Assembly (NCBI GenBank): GCA_913046275.1
Contig: CAJWSE010000012.1
Location: 1-14,866, forward strand
Source of the DNA: an uncultured Phycisphaerae bacterium
Lineage (GTDB): Bacteria > Planctomycetota > Phycisphaerae > Phycisphaerales > SM1A02
DNA length: 14,866 bases
Reading direction: 5' to 3'
Shown here one piece after another: positions 8,009-14,866 of this stretch (its first letter is position 1; every line of letters starts with the position of its first letter). Made by a program: the position numbers and the translations under genes. The notes under the pieces are model-generated. The model did not search any database, was not told where the DNA came from, and saw only the letters and a program-made list of their open reading frames with translations.

Positions 8009-9955
8009 ATGGAGACGGAACCAATACATCTCACACCTTCATCTGTACTGCTACTAGGCAATCCGAATGTAGGTAAAACTACATTATTTAATAGGCTCTG
8101 TGGTTTGAGGAGTGCGACATCCAATTTTCCAGGAAGTACAGTGGAATCACGTCGTGGGACTGCAAAATTTAAAACAAAAAAGAGAGCGTTCACAGATCTA
8201 CCAGGAATTTATAGCTTACAAGCAAAAGATGAATTATCTACAGTTTGTGCACGAGCGCTTGATGGTATTGATTGCGAAAAGCCAAATGCCGTTGTGGTAG
8301 TCGTTGATGCAACGAACTTGCGCAGGAACTTGAAAATTGTAAATGAAGTATTACATCATGAAATTCCATGTGTTGTTGCACTCTCAATGGTTGATATTGC
8401 TCAAAAATCTGGCTTGACTATTGATACTGAAAAGCTAGGGAAAAAACTTGGCTGTTCAGTCGTCTCGGTTAATCCTCGTTCGGGGAAAGGCATTATTGAT
8501 TTGCATGATGCTCTAGATTCTCCCGTAAAAAAAACAACTAAGCTTCCTGATATAAAGGTACACGAAGAAGTTAATTGCTGGGCGAATGAAGTGGTTGCCT
8601 CTAGTGTCGGAGGCACCTTAGCAACCGGGACATTTACAAACCGCATTGACCGCGTTTTTACGCATCCAATTTTAGGGCTCTTTGTTTTTGCGAGTGTAAT
8701 GGCCGGTTTATTTTGGACAATTTTTACACTCGCAGCATTCCCAATGGATATCGTGGATATTATTTTCGGTCAAATTGGCGCGGTAGTAGGTGGCCTACTT
8801 CCACCAGGTGATCTTCACGATATGATTGTCGATGGCGTCATTGGCGGTATTGCCGGTACAGTCGTTTTCTTGCCACAGATTTGTCTCCTCTTTTTTCTAA
8901 TTAGTTTGCTTGAAGATACTGGATATCTAGCGCGTGCAGCATTTGTGATGGACCGGCTGCTTCGTAAGTTTGGATTGCCAGGTCAATCATTTGTGCCATT
9001 TTTGTCTGCACATGCATGTGCAATACCAGCAATCATGGCAGCTCGAATTGTGCCAGATCGTCGTGATCGAATCGCAACGATTTTAGTTGCACCATTTTTT
9101 AGCTGCGCTGCTCGTTTGCCTGTATATGTTTTATTGATAGGTGTGCTATTTGTTGACAAGCCTTTCATTGCGGGCCTAGCATTTTTTGGTTGCTATCTTC
9201 TTGGTGCTTTGGCGGCATTGATAACAGCTATGTTTGTTCGCAAAACGATTATTCCTGGAAAATCAAGACCAATGATGCTTGAGTTGCCTACTTATAAATT
9301 GCCTTCACTTAGAACGGCGATTCTCAATACTATTGATCGGGCTTGGTTATTTTTGAAGAATGCTGGAACAGTCATTCTTGCTATTGTTATTATTCTTTGG
9401 TGGCTTTCAGCTTATCCAAAGGCTCAAGTGCCGGATGAAGTTGATGCCTTGCAAAAGCAAGCACTTATTTTAAGTGCAACTAACGTAGAAGAATCAGACC
9501 GTTTGTATCAAGAGGCTGATTCTCTTGCATACACTGATCAACTTTCAAAAAGCTATGCCGGATCTCTGGGCAAGTTTCTTCAACCAGTGTTTGCGCCCCT
9601 AGGCTACGATTGGAAACTTACTATTGGCGTAATGACTAGTTTTGCTGCACGTGAAGTTTTTGTTTCCACATTGGCGGTTCTTACAGCGGGTGATGATGAT
9701 GTTGAAGGTGATGGAGTGCTTGCCAAAATTGAACATGCAAAGCGAGACAATGGATCCCCAATATTTGACTTGCCAACAGCAGCTAGTCTACTTGTGTTTT
9801 TTGTGCTAGCGATGCAATGTTTGCCTACCATTGCTGTCACAAAACGAGAAACTGGAGCATGGAGTTGGGCATTTATTCAACTTGGATATATGACAGTGCT
9901 GGCTTGGATTGCAGCTTTCGTGACTTTTACCATGGTTTCATTAGTAGTATTTTGA
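8009..9955 (+). CDS. feoB: FeoB ferrous iron transporter (GTPase-coupled membrane permease)
   Basis: A 648-residue Fe(II) importer of the cytoplasmic membrane. The N-terminal G domain shows G1 GNPNVGKT (17-24), the Thr/Ser region SNFPGSTVE, G3 DLPG (63-66) and a G5-like SVNPRSGKG (about 153-161). The G4 motif, normally NxxD, reads SMVD (126-129), so the guanine-contacting Asn is Ser. The membrane part begins near 220 (THPILGLFVF) and contains the Gate-type motifs: FVPFLSAHACAIPAIMAAR with Cys337, and APFFSCAARLPVYVLLIG with Cys366, the conserved Cys of FeoB. Near the C-terminus, GVMTSFAAREVFVSTLAVL and FFVLAMQCLPTIAVTKRETG are also family hallmarks. The length is shorter than E. coli FeoB (773) but complete in motifs. 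The start at 8009 gives the usual short lead-in to G1. The stop shares a base with the start of the next small gene (TGATG). Confidence 0.95.
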   Translation: METEPIHLTPSSVLLLGNPNVGKTTLFNRLCGLRSATSNFPGSTVESRRGTAKFKTKKRAFTDLPGIYSLQAKDELSTVCARALDGIDCEKPNAVVVVVDATNLRRNLKIVNEVLHHEIPCVVALSMVDIAQKSGLTIDTEKLGKKLGCSVVSVNPRSGKGIIDLHDALDSPVKKTTKLPDIKVHEEVNCWANEVVASSVGGTLATGTFTNRIDRVFTHPILGLFVFASVMAGLFWTIFTLAAFPMDIVDIIFGQIGAVVGGLLPPGDLHDMIVDGVIGGIAGTVVFLPQICLLFFLISLLEDTGYLARAAFVMDRLLRKFGLPGQSFVPFLSAHACAIPAIMAARIVPDRRDRIATILVAPFFSCAARLPVYVLLIGVLFVDKPFIAGLAFFGCYLLGALAALITAMFVRKTIIPGKSRPMMLELPTYKLPSLRTAILNTIDRAWLFLKNAGTVILAIVIILWWLSAYPKAQVPDEVDALQKQALILSATNVEESDRLYQEADSLAYTDQLSKSYAGSLGKFLQPVFAPLGYDWKLTIGVMTSFAAREVFVSTLAVLTAGDDDVEGDGVLAKIEHAKRDNGSPIFDLPTAASLLVFFVLAMQCLPTIAVTKRETGAWSWAFIQLGYMTVLAWIAAFVTFTMVSLVVF

Positions 9956-10128
9956 TGCCCTTGGATGATTGGCAATTTTGGTTTGTAACTTTATGCTTTC
10001 TGCTTGCTTTGGCAGTAATCATAAAAAGTTTTCGTCCAAAACAGAACAAAAGTAATTGCTGTGGACATGCGTCAAAATCAAAGAAGACTTCGATTACAGT
10101 CAATGGAAAATCAAAACCATCCTCGTGA
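9955..10128 (+). CDS. Small FeoB-associated Cys-containing membrane protein
   Basis: A 57-residue protein starting MPLDDWQFWFVTLCFLLALA, with one membrane segment at about 7-24, then a basic stretch FRPKQNK, a Cys pair in SNCCGHASK, and a Lys/Ser-rich tail. Short single-pass proteins with a basic linker and Cys residues directly after feoB are known as FeoB-associated Cys-rich membrane proteins, and this fits in length, topology and position; it is poor in Cys compared with the usual members. Its ATG overlaps the feoB TGA by one base (TGATG), which argues for translation by re-initiation and supports this start over the longer open frame reaching back into feoB. The role may be metal handling or complex stability; function is inferred from context. 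Confidence 0.7.
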   Translation: MPLDDWQFWFVTLCFLLALAVIIKSFRPKQNKSNCCGHASKSKKTSITVNGKSKPSS

Positions 10129-10156
10129 ATGCTTGAAGCAAAAAATTACAATTTAC

Positions 10157-11932
10157 TTACGATCCCGGTGAAGGTATGGCTCTCTTATGGGTATTCTTTT
10201 TAGGCACAAATTGTTCTTTCAACTGAATAGTCTTTTGTAGGGTTCCACCTTTTTCTGCAACATATTTAAGTTCAAGATTGCCATATCCTTGAACGATAAA
10301 CTGAAACAGTGTGCTGCCATTGCCTTTTATACCTTGATTAACTATGATTCTCTCGGGATTTTCTGATTCAATGCGATTGAGCTTTGCCGTTTTTAAAATC
10401 CCTTGAGTTGTTCCAGATGCTGCAACGGTGCTAGCATTCGAAGTGCTGCAAGTAAAAATATCTGGTGATCCAATATGATGTTTTGCAGCCATCGCCGTTC
10501 TGGAGGGGATTATTTTTTCATTTGTAACTTCAACTGTTACTTTCCATAAATTGTTTCCCATCTTTGAGACATCTACAGCCCCCCAAGAAAGTAGCGGCAT
10601 TTCATCAGCATGAAACATGGTGAATGCAAAGTTTCGATGGCATCCTTCTTCAAGTAGCCAAGGAGGAGTCACTCTGCTGGAGTATTTTTTTGTTCCGCCA
10701 ACCATAACTTTCCCATAAGTCGGATGCAAAACTTCATGGTAGGGGACAAAAACATCTTCAAATTGCAATTTGTCCCTGAATTCCTTTACTTCATCCCGTG
10801 ATGGGTCTTCACCAGTTGCATACATGCGTTTCTCTGTCCACAATTCATTTGTGAAACTAATGATGCCAAGGCCTTCATAACCAAAGCCATCTTCACCTCC
10901 ATGTACGGTATATAAGTCTTTGTAAGAAACCATTGGATCGTAGAAGGGCAACATCTCTGCACCTTTGTTTGCAATCGTAGTATGTGTTCGATTATCTACA
11001 CTAGGGTATTTGATATAGGAAGCACTTGGTCCTTGTAATATCATTCCGCCAGCATTGTGATAACTTTGTAATGCAGCAACATTTGGATGATCTAGTAAAA
11101 ATTCGCCAATTACTCTTGTTTCTGGAAGGCTAAATGGATAATCCGTTGCTCCATATTGAATCCATTCGGGCTGCCAATCTGCAGGCCAGTTACGATTTGG
11201 GTCATAGCCACCAATGCCATCTTCATTGACTTGGCCATCATCATCATTGTCATAGCCTTCTTCTCCAAGCCGTGACCACCCTCCAGGAGGGGCATCTCTT
11301 TCTACTCTAATGAAAAATCGAGGATCGTCTTCGTCAATCTCATATCTTCCGAGTGGATCTTTAATCCACATAGATGTAATGTGTCCATCTCCATCTAAAT
11401 CATCTGGACCATCTTCATCTGCAGTTCCATCAAAATCATTATCAACAGGCCGTATTCCCCCTCGAAGGAAATTGGGAGTGGCTGGTTGATGAAACCATAC
11501 TTCTCTACCATCAGGATTAGCCATGGGCACAAGATAAAAAGATCTTTCATCAACTAATTCAGTAATGCGCTCTATGTGCCCATAACTTTTGCAAAGATAC
11601 CAAATGGTGTACAGCACTGTTTCAGCAGCTTGGATTTCATTACCATGAATATTTCCATCAATGAACATCGCTGTTTTTTCTCGGTCGGTTCCTGTTTTGG
11701 GGTTGTTTAAGGTGACAAGCCAGATTTCTCTGCCTCCAACGCTTTGCCCAATAGAATCGATAGTAAGCAGTTCAGGGTACTCTCGAACTAGTTCATGCAG
11801 TACACCAGTCATTTCTTCGTAGTCATACCAATGGTTGAATCGGAGATCTACTTTTGAGGGGTAAGGCGCCTGAGCAAGTGTCGAAGGCGTAATAATAAGG
11901 GTTAAAAGTATAATTATTAATTGTCGAATCAT
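10157..11932 (-). CDS. Secreted M14-family zinc carboxypeptidase, catalytically complete
   Basis: A 591-residue secreted metallocarboxypeptidase. Signal peptide: MIRQLIIILLTLIITPSTLA, cleavage probably after LAQA (about 22). The M14 catalytic set is complete: zinc ligands His96 and Glu99 in NIHGNEI, His292 in LQSYHNAGG, substrate-binding Asn246-Arg247 in YDPNRNW, and general base Glu363 in FTNELW. Between the first zinc pair and the Asn-Arg motif lies an acidic insertion with two Asp/Asn repeats, DNDFDGTADEDG (164-175) and DNDDDGQVNEDG (228-239), with DLDGDGHIT between them, like thrombospondin-3 or EF-hand calcium loops. The C-terminal region from about 450 is beta-rich. A strong Shine-Dalgarno GGAGG sits 6 nt before the ATG, and the start overlaps the stop of the upstream paralog by ATGA. 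It likely trims amino acids from extracellular or periplasmic peptides; substrate preference is not readable from the sequence. Confidence 0.9.
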   Translation of the reverse strand: MIRQLIIILLTLIITPSTLAQAPYPSKVDLRFNHWYDYEEMTGVLHELVREYPELLTIDSIGQSVGGREIWLVTLNNPKTGTDREKTAMFIDGNIHGNEIQAAETVLYTIWYLCKSYGHIERITELVDERSFYLVPMANPDGREVWFHQPATPNFLRGGIRPVDNDFDGTADEDGPDDLDGDGHITSMWIKDPLGRYEIDEDDPRFFIRVERDAPPGGWSRLGEEGYDNDDDGQVNEDGIGGYDPNRNWPADWQPEWIQYGATDYPFSLPETRVIGEFLLDHPNVAALQSYHNAGGMILQGPSASYIKYPSVDNRTHTTIANKGAEMLPFYDPMVSYKDLYTVHGGEDGFGYEGLGIISFTNELWTEKRMYATGEDPSRDEVKEFRDKLQFEDVFVPYHEVLHPTYGKVMVGGTKKYSSRVTPPWLLEEGCHRNFAFTMFHADEMPLLSWGAVDVSKMGNNLWKVTVEVTNEKIIPSRTAMAAKHHIGSPDIFTCSTSNASTVAASGTTQGILKTAKLNRIESENPERIIVNQGIKGNGSTLFQFIVQGYGNLELKYVAEKGGTLQKTIQLKEQFVPKKNTHKRAIPSPGS

Positions 11933-14019
11933 TGCTTGCCTCCATGGGTGTCTTTCATTGGAACATGAGTTATATCACCTCCATATTTTTCACTATGTAA
12001 TGTGATATCAATTAATTCACCTCGATTTGCTTCTACAACCCATGTGAACCAATTAGTTTTTCCACTTCCATCGATTGACCATATACGTCTAATCTTTTGA
12101 CCTGTAACTAATCTATCGTTCGGTATATTTATTCGGACAATATATGGTCTAGCTCGTTTGTTTCTTTCTGCCATAGCAGTTCCAAATGGAAGCCAGCCAT
12201 TGTTTGTGACAGGAACTTTGATTTCCCATATGTTGCTACTTAATTCTGTGACAACTGGATCACTAATGCTTACTTTTGGGAGCTTGGTGGCAAGTTCTGC
12301 TAAAAATGCAACTTGTTGCTGAACTCGTTCATCAATAATATTGGTGGGAGGCACAGATTTAAAATATGGTACCCAGCCGCCAATCTCAACATTACCCAAC
12401 TGCGGATGGTTAAATTTTTCCCATTCAATAAAACCCGATCCATCGCGTGCATTATCGTTGTACTCTAGCCAGGCCATTTCGCCGCTTGCATTACTAGTTG
12501 TTTTCTTAGCGCTTGCAACTCTTTGTACTTGAATGCCGGCCATCTTTGCGTATTGTTCAACTTGTTCGGGAGTTATTTCTGCCATTGTTTCTTCTGTTAC
12601 GGGATAACCGGCTGCTTCAGCGGCTTGCATGAGCTCATCAAGGGTTTCTTGTGCAATGTCACCTACACTAGAGGGAGTCAAATTCGAATTGCCAGGTGTT
12701 TCAGCTTTACTACCAGCAGTGTTGCCAGGTCCTCTTCTCCCGCCAGGGCGTCCACTGCCGCCAAATCGTTCTTGCATGGATTCTCTGAATGCCGCTCGCT
12801 CATCACCACTTAACTCACCACTTCCATCAAGATCAAATTCAGCAATCATTGCATCACGATCGAATCTTCCTCCGCCGGGACGATTTTGTTCCGCACGAGT
12901 TGAATCAACAGTGCTACTTGATTCAATGGTGTCATTTTCATTAGGGTTCTCTTTTTCTTGCAATGAATTGGGTCTCGACCAAAGTGGAGTTGACAATGCT
13001 GGTACTCCATATTGTCCATATGACCAGGCTACAAAACTGCCGCCCCAATCAGGTTGTGCAGTATTTTTTAGCGGTGTATGTTTATCAAATAACTCAGTAA
13101 TTTTTTCATATAGTTTCGTGTCATCTTGATGTATATTTTTTGGAGCACCTGCTAGATCATTGCCGTTTTCTTTTATTGTTTTTGACAAAGTATCATGCTG
13201 TCCATAGGTTAAGACGAGAGCAATTTCAGGATGTTCTAATGCAAAATTTACAAGCGCTTTAGATTCGCTTTCAGAAAGTTGCCATACCCCGGATTCAGTG
13301 CCATGGTACTGATACCCATGCATAAAATTTTTGTTGATATTTACTCCTCCAACACCGTCTTCGTTGAATTTTCCATCGCCATCATCATCAATGCCTTCAA
13401 TATACAACGCATACTCTGCTGGCTGCATTTGAAAATCCTCAGGTGTAACATCTAGGCGTGAATCGTTAATATCTTTGTGATGCGTTGCCTTTTCTTTGTC
13501 AAATACACGCATCATTGTGATGTAGCCATCACCATTTAGATCATCGGGTCCGTCTTCATCTAAGCGTCCATCATGATCGTTGTCATAGGGTTTAGCGTTT
13601 GTCGACCGCTCATGTTGTGTAGGTTCAAAGAATTGACCCATGACATCTGGATTTGCTACTGGGATGATAAATACTTTATGGTCTTCCAGAAGTGCTGAAG
13701 TATCTTCTTGCGTTGTGAGAAGTGCTTTAGCCAAGTCTGTAGCAACTTCGACGCCAAGGAGTTGATTACTATCAATTCCTGCAACGATTAATATAGCTGG
13801 GCGGTCTTTCACCGGTATGTCACTAGGTTTTGAGATTTCTAAACACTGAATTGGTACACCCTGATTCGAGTGCCCAATAACAGATTTGGTGACTTCCGCA
13901 TTTGTAGCAGCGATAGAGTCAATTTGCATTTGGATTTGGGTTGGCGTTCGCCAATCTCGAATTGATTCGACAACAGAATCTTGTACCGCAAGAATAGATG
14001 TGGCAATAATCATGAACAT
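11929..14019 (-). CDS. Secreted M14-fold pseudopeptidase with EF-hand-type insertions
   Basis: A 696-residue paralog of the downstream carboxypeptidase with the same domain order but no catalytic residues. At the zinc site, AGIDSNQ has Asp83 and Gln86 where the partner has His96 and Glu99. The third ligand is Gly273 (LTYGQHD; partner LQSYHNA). The Asn-Arg pair is Asn229-Lys230 (VNINKNF). The catalytic Glu is Pro345 (LSTPLW; partner FTNELW). The calcium-like repeats are kept: DNDHDGRLDEDG (146-157), DLNGDGYIT and DDDGDGKFNEDG (211-222). After the lost base comes a Gly/Arg/Glu-rich insertion (about 350-510) with a canonical 12-residue EF-hand loop DLDGSGELSGDE (396-407), then HPQLGNVEIGGW. Signal peptide MFMIIATSILA is short but hydrophobic. 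AGGAG lies 9 nt before the ATG. A binding, chaperone or regulatory role for the coupled active enzyme is an inference. Confidence 0.85.
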   Translation of the reverse strand: MFMIIATSILAVQDSVVESIRDWRTPTQIQMQIDSIAATNAEVTKSVIGHSNQGVPIQCLEISKPSDIPVKDRPAILIVAGIDSNQLLGVEVATDLAKALLTTQEDTSALLEDHKVFIIPVANPDVMGQFFEPTQHERSTNAKPYDNDHDGRLDEDGPDDLNGDGYITMMRVFDKEKATHHKDINDSRLDVTPEDFQMQPAEYALYIEGIDDDGDGKFNEDGVGGVNINKNFMHGYQYHGTESGVWQLSESESKALVNFALEHPEIALVLTYGQHDTLSKTIKENGNDLAGAPKNIHQDDTKLYEKITELFDKHTPLKNTAQPDWGGSFVAWSYGQYGVPALSTPLWSRPNSLQEKENPNENDTIESSSTVDSTRAEQNRPGGGRFDRDAMIAEFDLDGSGELSGDERAAFRESMQERFGGSGRPGGRRGPGNTAGSKAETPGNSNLTPSSVGDIAQETLDELMQAAEAAGYPVTEETMAEITPEQVEQYAKMAGIQVQRVASAKKTTSNASGEMAWLEYNDNARDGSGFIEWEKFNHPQLGNVEIGGWVPYFKSVPPTNIIDERVQQQVAFLAELATKLPKVSISDPVVTELSSNIWEIKVPVTNNGWLPFGTAMAERNKRARPYIVRINIPNDRLVTGQKIRRIWSIDGSGKTNWFTWVVEANRGELIDITLHSEKYGGDITHVPMKDTHGGKQ

Positions 14020-14064
14020 GGTTATTTTACTCCTCTGATTTCAGACAAAGGATAGCACACCTTA

Positions 14065-14466
14065 CTAGAGAGAAGTTGGTTGGAACAAAATACTTCCTAT
14101 CCTGTAAAAGCCCCAGGCGCAAAAAAGTCCTAAGACATTACTGAGTAGGACATAGATTACGGCTTCTCTAAGTTGACCATTCTCAACGAGATCAAAGGTA
14201 TCGATAGTAAATGTTGAAAATGTGGTAAATCCACCTAAGACACCGAAAATGAGGAATAGCCTAAGGAATTCGCGGTGTTGAATTGATGTGCTAACTAGCA
14301 CAGCCGTGCATAAGCCTATGAGAGCGCAACCAATGATATTTACAATTAATGTTCCTAGTGGAAATTCCGATACAGTCATGGATTGCCCCATATTTGCGAC
14401 AAGATATCGCAACACAGATCCAGTGCCACCACCAATTGCAATTGCGCAAAATGTCGTCAAATCCAT
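14065..14466 (-). CDS. crcB: CrcB/Fluc fluoride channel
   Basis: A 133-residue four-helix membrane protein of the CrcB/Fluc family, which lets fluoride leave the cytoplasm passively as a dual-topology dimer. Hallmarks: IGGGTGSVLRYLV (about 11-23), FPLGTLIVNIIGCALIGL (about 35-52) with the conserved pore Asn, GVLGGFTTFSTFTIDTF (about 75-91) with the sodium- and fluoride-site Thr-Phe-Ser-Thr run, and a last helix VLGLFCAWGFYRIG. Length is typical. The ATG at 14466 is 2 nt after the tRNA-Arg 3' end, so no Shine-Dalgarno is possible outside the tRNA itself. No fluoride riboswitch is recognisable between the sigma gene and the tRNA. Only 45 nt separate its stop from the next minus-strand gene, so co-transcription with the M14 pair is possible. 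Confidence 0.93.
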   Translation of the reverse strand: MDLTTFCAIAIGGGTGSVLRYLVANMGQSMTVSEFPLGTLIVNIIGCALIGLCTAVLVSTSIQHREFLRLFLIFGVLGGFTTFSTFTIDTFDLVENGQLREAVIYVLLSNVLGLFCAWGFYRIGSILFQPTSL

Positions 14467-14468
14467 AA

Positions 14469-14542
14469 CGCGCCCGGCAGGATTCGAACCTGCGACCTTC
14501 GCTTTAGGAAAGCGGTGCTCTATCCAACTGAGCTACGAGCGC
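14469..14542 (-). tRNA. tRNA-Arg, anticodon CCT
   Basis: A 74-nt cloverleaf read on the minus strand. The acceptor GCGCTCG pairs with CGGGCGC, the D-stem is GCTC/GAGC, and the anticodon stem CCGCT/AGCGA pairs except for a C-A mismatch at 27-43. The anticodon loop is TTCCTAA with anticodon CCT (reads AGG). The T-arm GCAGGTTCGAATCCTGC is perfect. The discriminator is G and no CCA is encoded, so CCA must be added by the nucleotidyltransferase. Confidence 0.93.
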
Positions 14543-14561
14543 TAAAGGCTCTATTGTACGG

Positions 14562-14590
14562 ATTATTCAATTTTGAGTAGATTTTGGCAA
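14562..14590 (-). promoter_or_regulatory. Sigma-70-type promoter for tRNA-Arg and probably crcB
   Basis: Read on the minus strand: -35 TTGCCA (14585-14590), a spacer of exactly 17 nt, and -10 AATAAT (14562-14567), each one base off consensus. Transcription would start near 14555, about 13 nt before the mature tRNA 5' end. A TACAAT at 14555-14560 is an alternative -10 with a poorer -35. Confidence 0.5.
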
Positions 14591-14613
14591 AAGGTTTGAT
14601 ATACCAGAAGCAC

Positions 14614-14866
14614 TTAGAGTTCTTCTTCTCGCAAGCGAATGACAATTTCTCGCACAGCCTTCATCACGCGGCTTTTTGCATGCCGAACAGATTCGGGCGT
14701 CATGTCTAGTCGTTCGGCTGCACGCTGAGCACTCATGCCTCTTCTACCGTATAACTCGAATGCTTCCCAAGTTTTTGGTTCAAAATTTGGTCTTGCTTCA
14801 GTCATCGCTTCTGATAAGAGATGCTCGGCCCACTCACGGTCGAATACGGCTTCTAGATCATCTCTT
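14614..14866 (-). CDS. C-terminal part of an ECF-type sigma-70 family factor (partial, 5' end off window)
   Basis: An open frame enters from the right edge and reads for 83 residues to a TAA at 14614. The internal ATG at 14805 is not the real start, because the frame continues upstream without a stop and with family-like sequence (DLEAVFDREWAEHLLSEAM). The rest has TWEAFELYGRRGMSAQRAAE followed by RLDMTPESVRHAKSRVMKAV, a region 4 helix-turn-helix that contacts the -35 element, and ends in an acidic REEEL. The FDREW-x-x-x-LL lead-in, then a short linker, TWEAF and a helix-turn-helix, is the pattern I associate with planctomycete ECF sigma factors. Region 2 is outside the window, so the target promoters cannot be judged. 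It is on the same strand as the tRNA but separated by about 70 nt containing a promoter. Confidence 0.75.
   Translation of the reverse strand, partial: RDDLEAVFDREWAEHLLSEAMTEARPNFEPKTWEAFELYGRRGMSAQRAAERLDMTPESVRHAKSRVMKAVREIVIRLREEEL

Noticed and set aside
7888..8193. A 101-codon minus-strand open frame across the feoA-feoB junction
   Set aside because: It overlaps two well-supported genes in antisense and shows no recognisable motif.
9817..9954. Longer version of the small post-feoB gene starting inside feoB
   Set aside because: The extra 46 residues overlap the feoB C-terminal coding region in another frame and look unlike a protein N-terminus; the ATG at 9955 gives a normal membrane protein start and a TGATG coupling.
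12629..13129. A 166-codon open frame on the plus strand opposite the pseudopeptidase gene
   Set aside because: Its Ser/Pro/Leu-rich translation is the antisense image of the Gly/Arg/Asp-rich insertion, and the minus-strand gene has clear motifs, a signal peptide and a Shine-Dalgarno.
14469..14542. tRNA-Arg as an integration site for a mobile element
   Set aside because: No integrase is nearby and I saw no second copy of the tRNA 3' end in the window.
14467..14613. A fluoride riboswitch ahead of crcB
   Set aside because: The space is taken by the tRNA and a short promoter region, and I could not find the conserved riboswitch core.

Overview
The window suggests a member of the Planctomycetota, possibly a low-GC Phycisphaerae-like marine lineage. 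This is an inference. It rests on an ECF-type sigma factor tail of the planctomycete style at the right edge, on secreted M14-type proteins carrying Asp/Asn-rich calcium-binding-like insertions, on the start of a CehA/McbA-like secreted protein at the left edge, and on base composition (AT-rich, roughly 40% G+C by eye). Shine-Dalgarno sequences are weak or absent before most plus-strand genes and clear only before the two M14-type genes.

Layout. 1-458 (minus): 5' part of a secreted protein resembling the N-terminus of CehA/McbA-family PHP metallohydrolases. 476-1069 (plus): a short, orphan, partly degenerate ABC ATPase whose start is only 17 bp from the divergent gene; its normal C-terminal continuation appears in the -1 frame after the stop. 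1070-1589: a gene-free stretch with two strong inverted repeats and a hairpin before a T10 run, possibly a small structured RNA. 1590-7609 (plus): addB-addA, overlapping by ATGA, encoding a two-nuclease helicase-nuclease for double-strand-break end processing. 7735-10128 (plus): feoA-feoB plus a 57-residue Cys-containing membrane protein, a ferrous-iron uptake operon. 10157-14019 (minus): two M14-type carboxypeptidase paralogs overlapping by ATGA. The upstream one has lost every zinc ligand and the catalytic Glu; the downstream one keeps them all. 14065-14466 (minus): crcB fluoride channel. 14469-14542 (minus): tRNA-Arg(CCT), ending 2 nt before the crcB start. 14614-14866 (minus): C-terminal end of a sigma-70-family factor, cut by the window edge.

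How the parts work together. AddB and AddA form one complex. FeoA, FeoB and the small Cys protein form one ferrous-iron transport unit. The M14 pair is translationally coupled, so a pseudopeptidase and an active peptidase are probably made together and exported, perhaps as a calcium-stabilised pair. tRNA-Arg, crcB and the M14 pair all lie on the minus strand with short gaps and could be read from one promoter upstream of the tRNA, though a separate promoter before the M14 pair cannot be excluded. Most of the window is ordinary chromosomal housekeeping and accessory metabolism. I see no CRISPR array, phage module, insertion sequence or defence island. The least ordinary elements are the inactive/active M14 pair, the degenerate ABC ATPase and the structured gap at 1220-1445.
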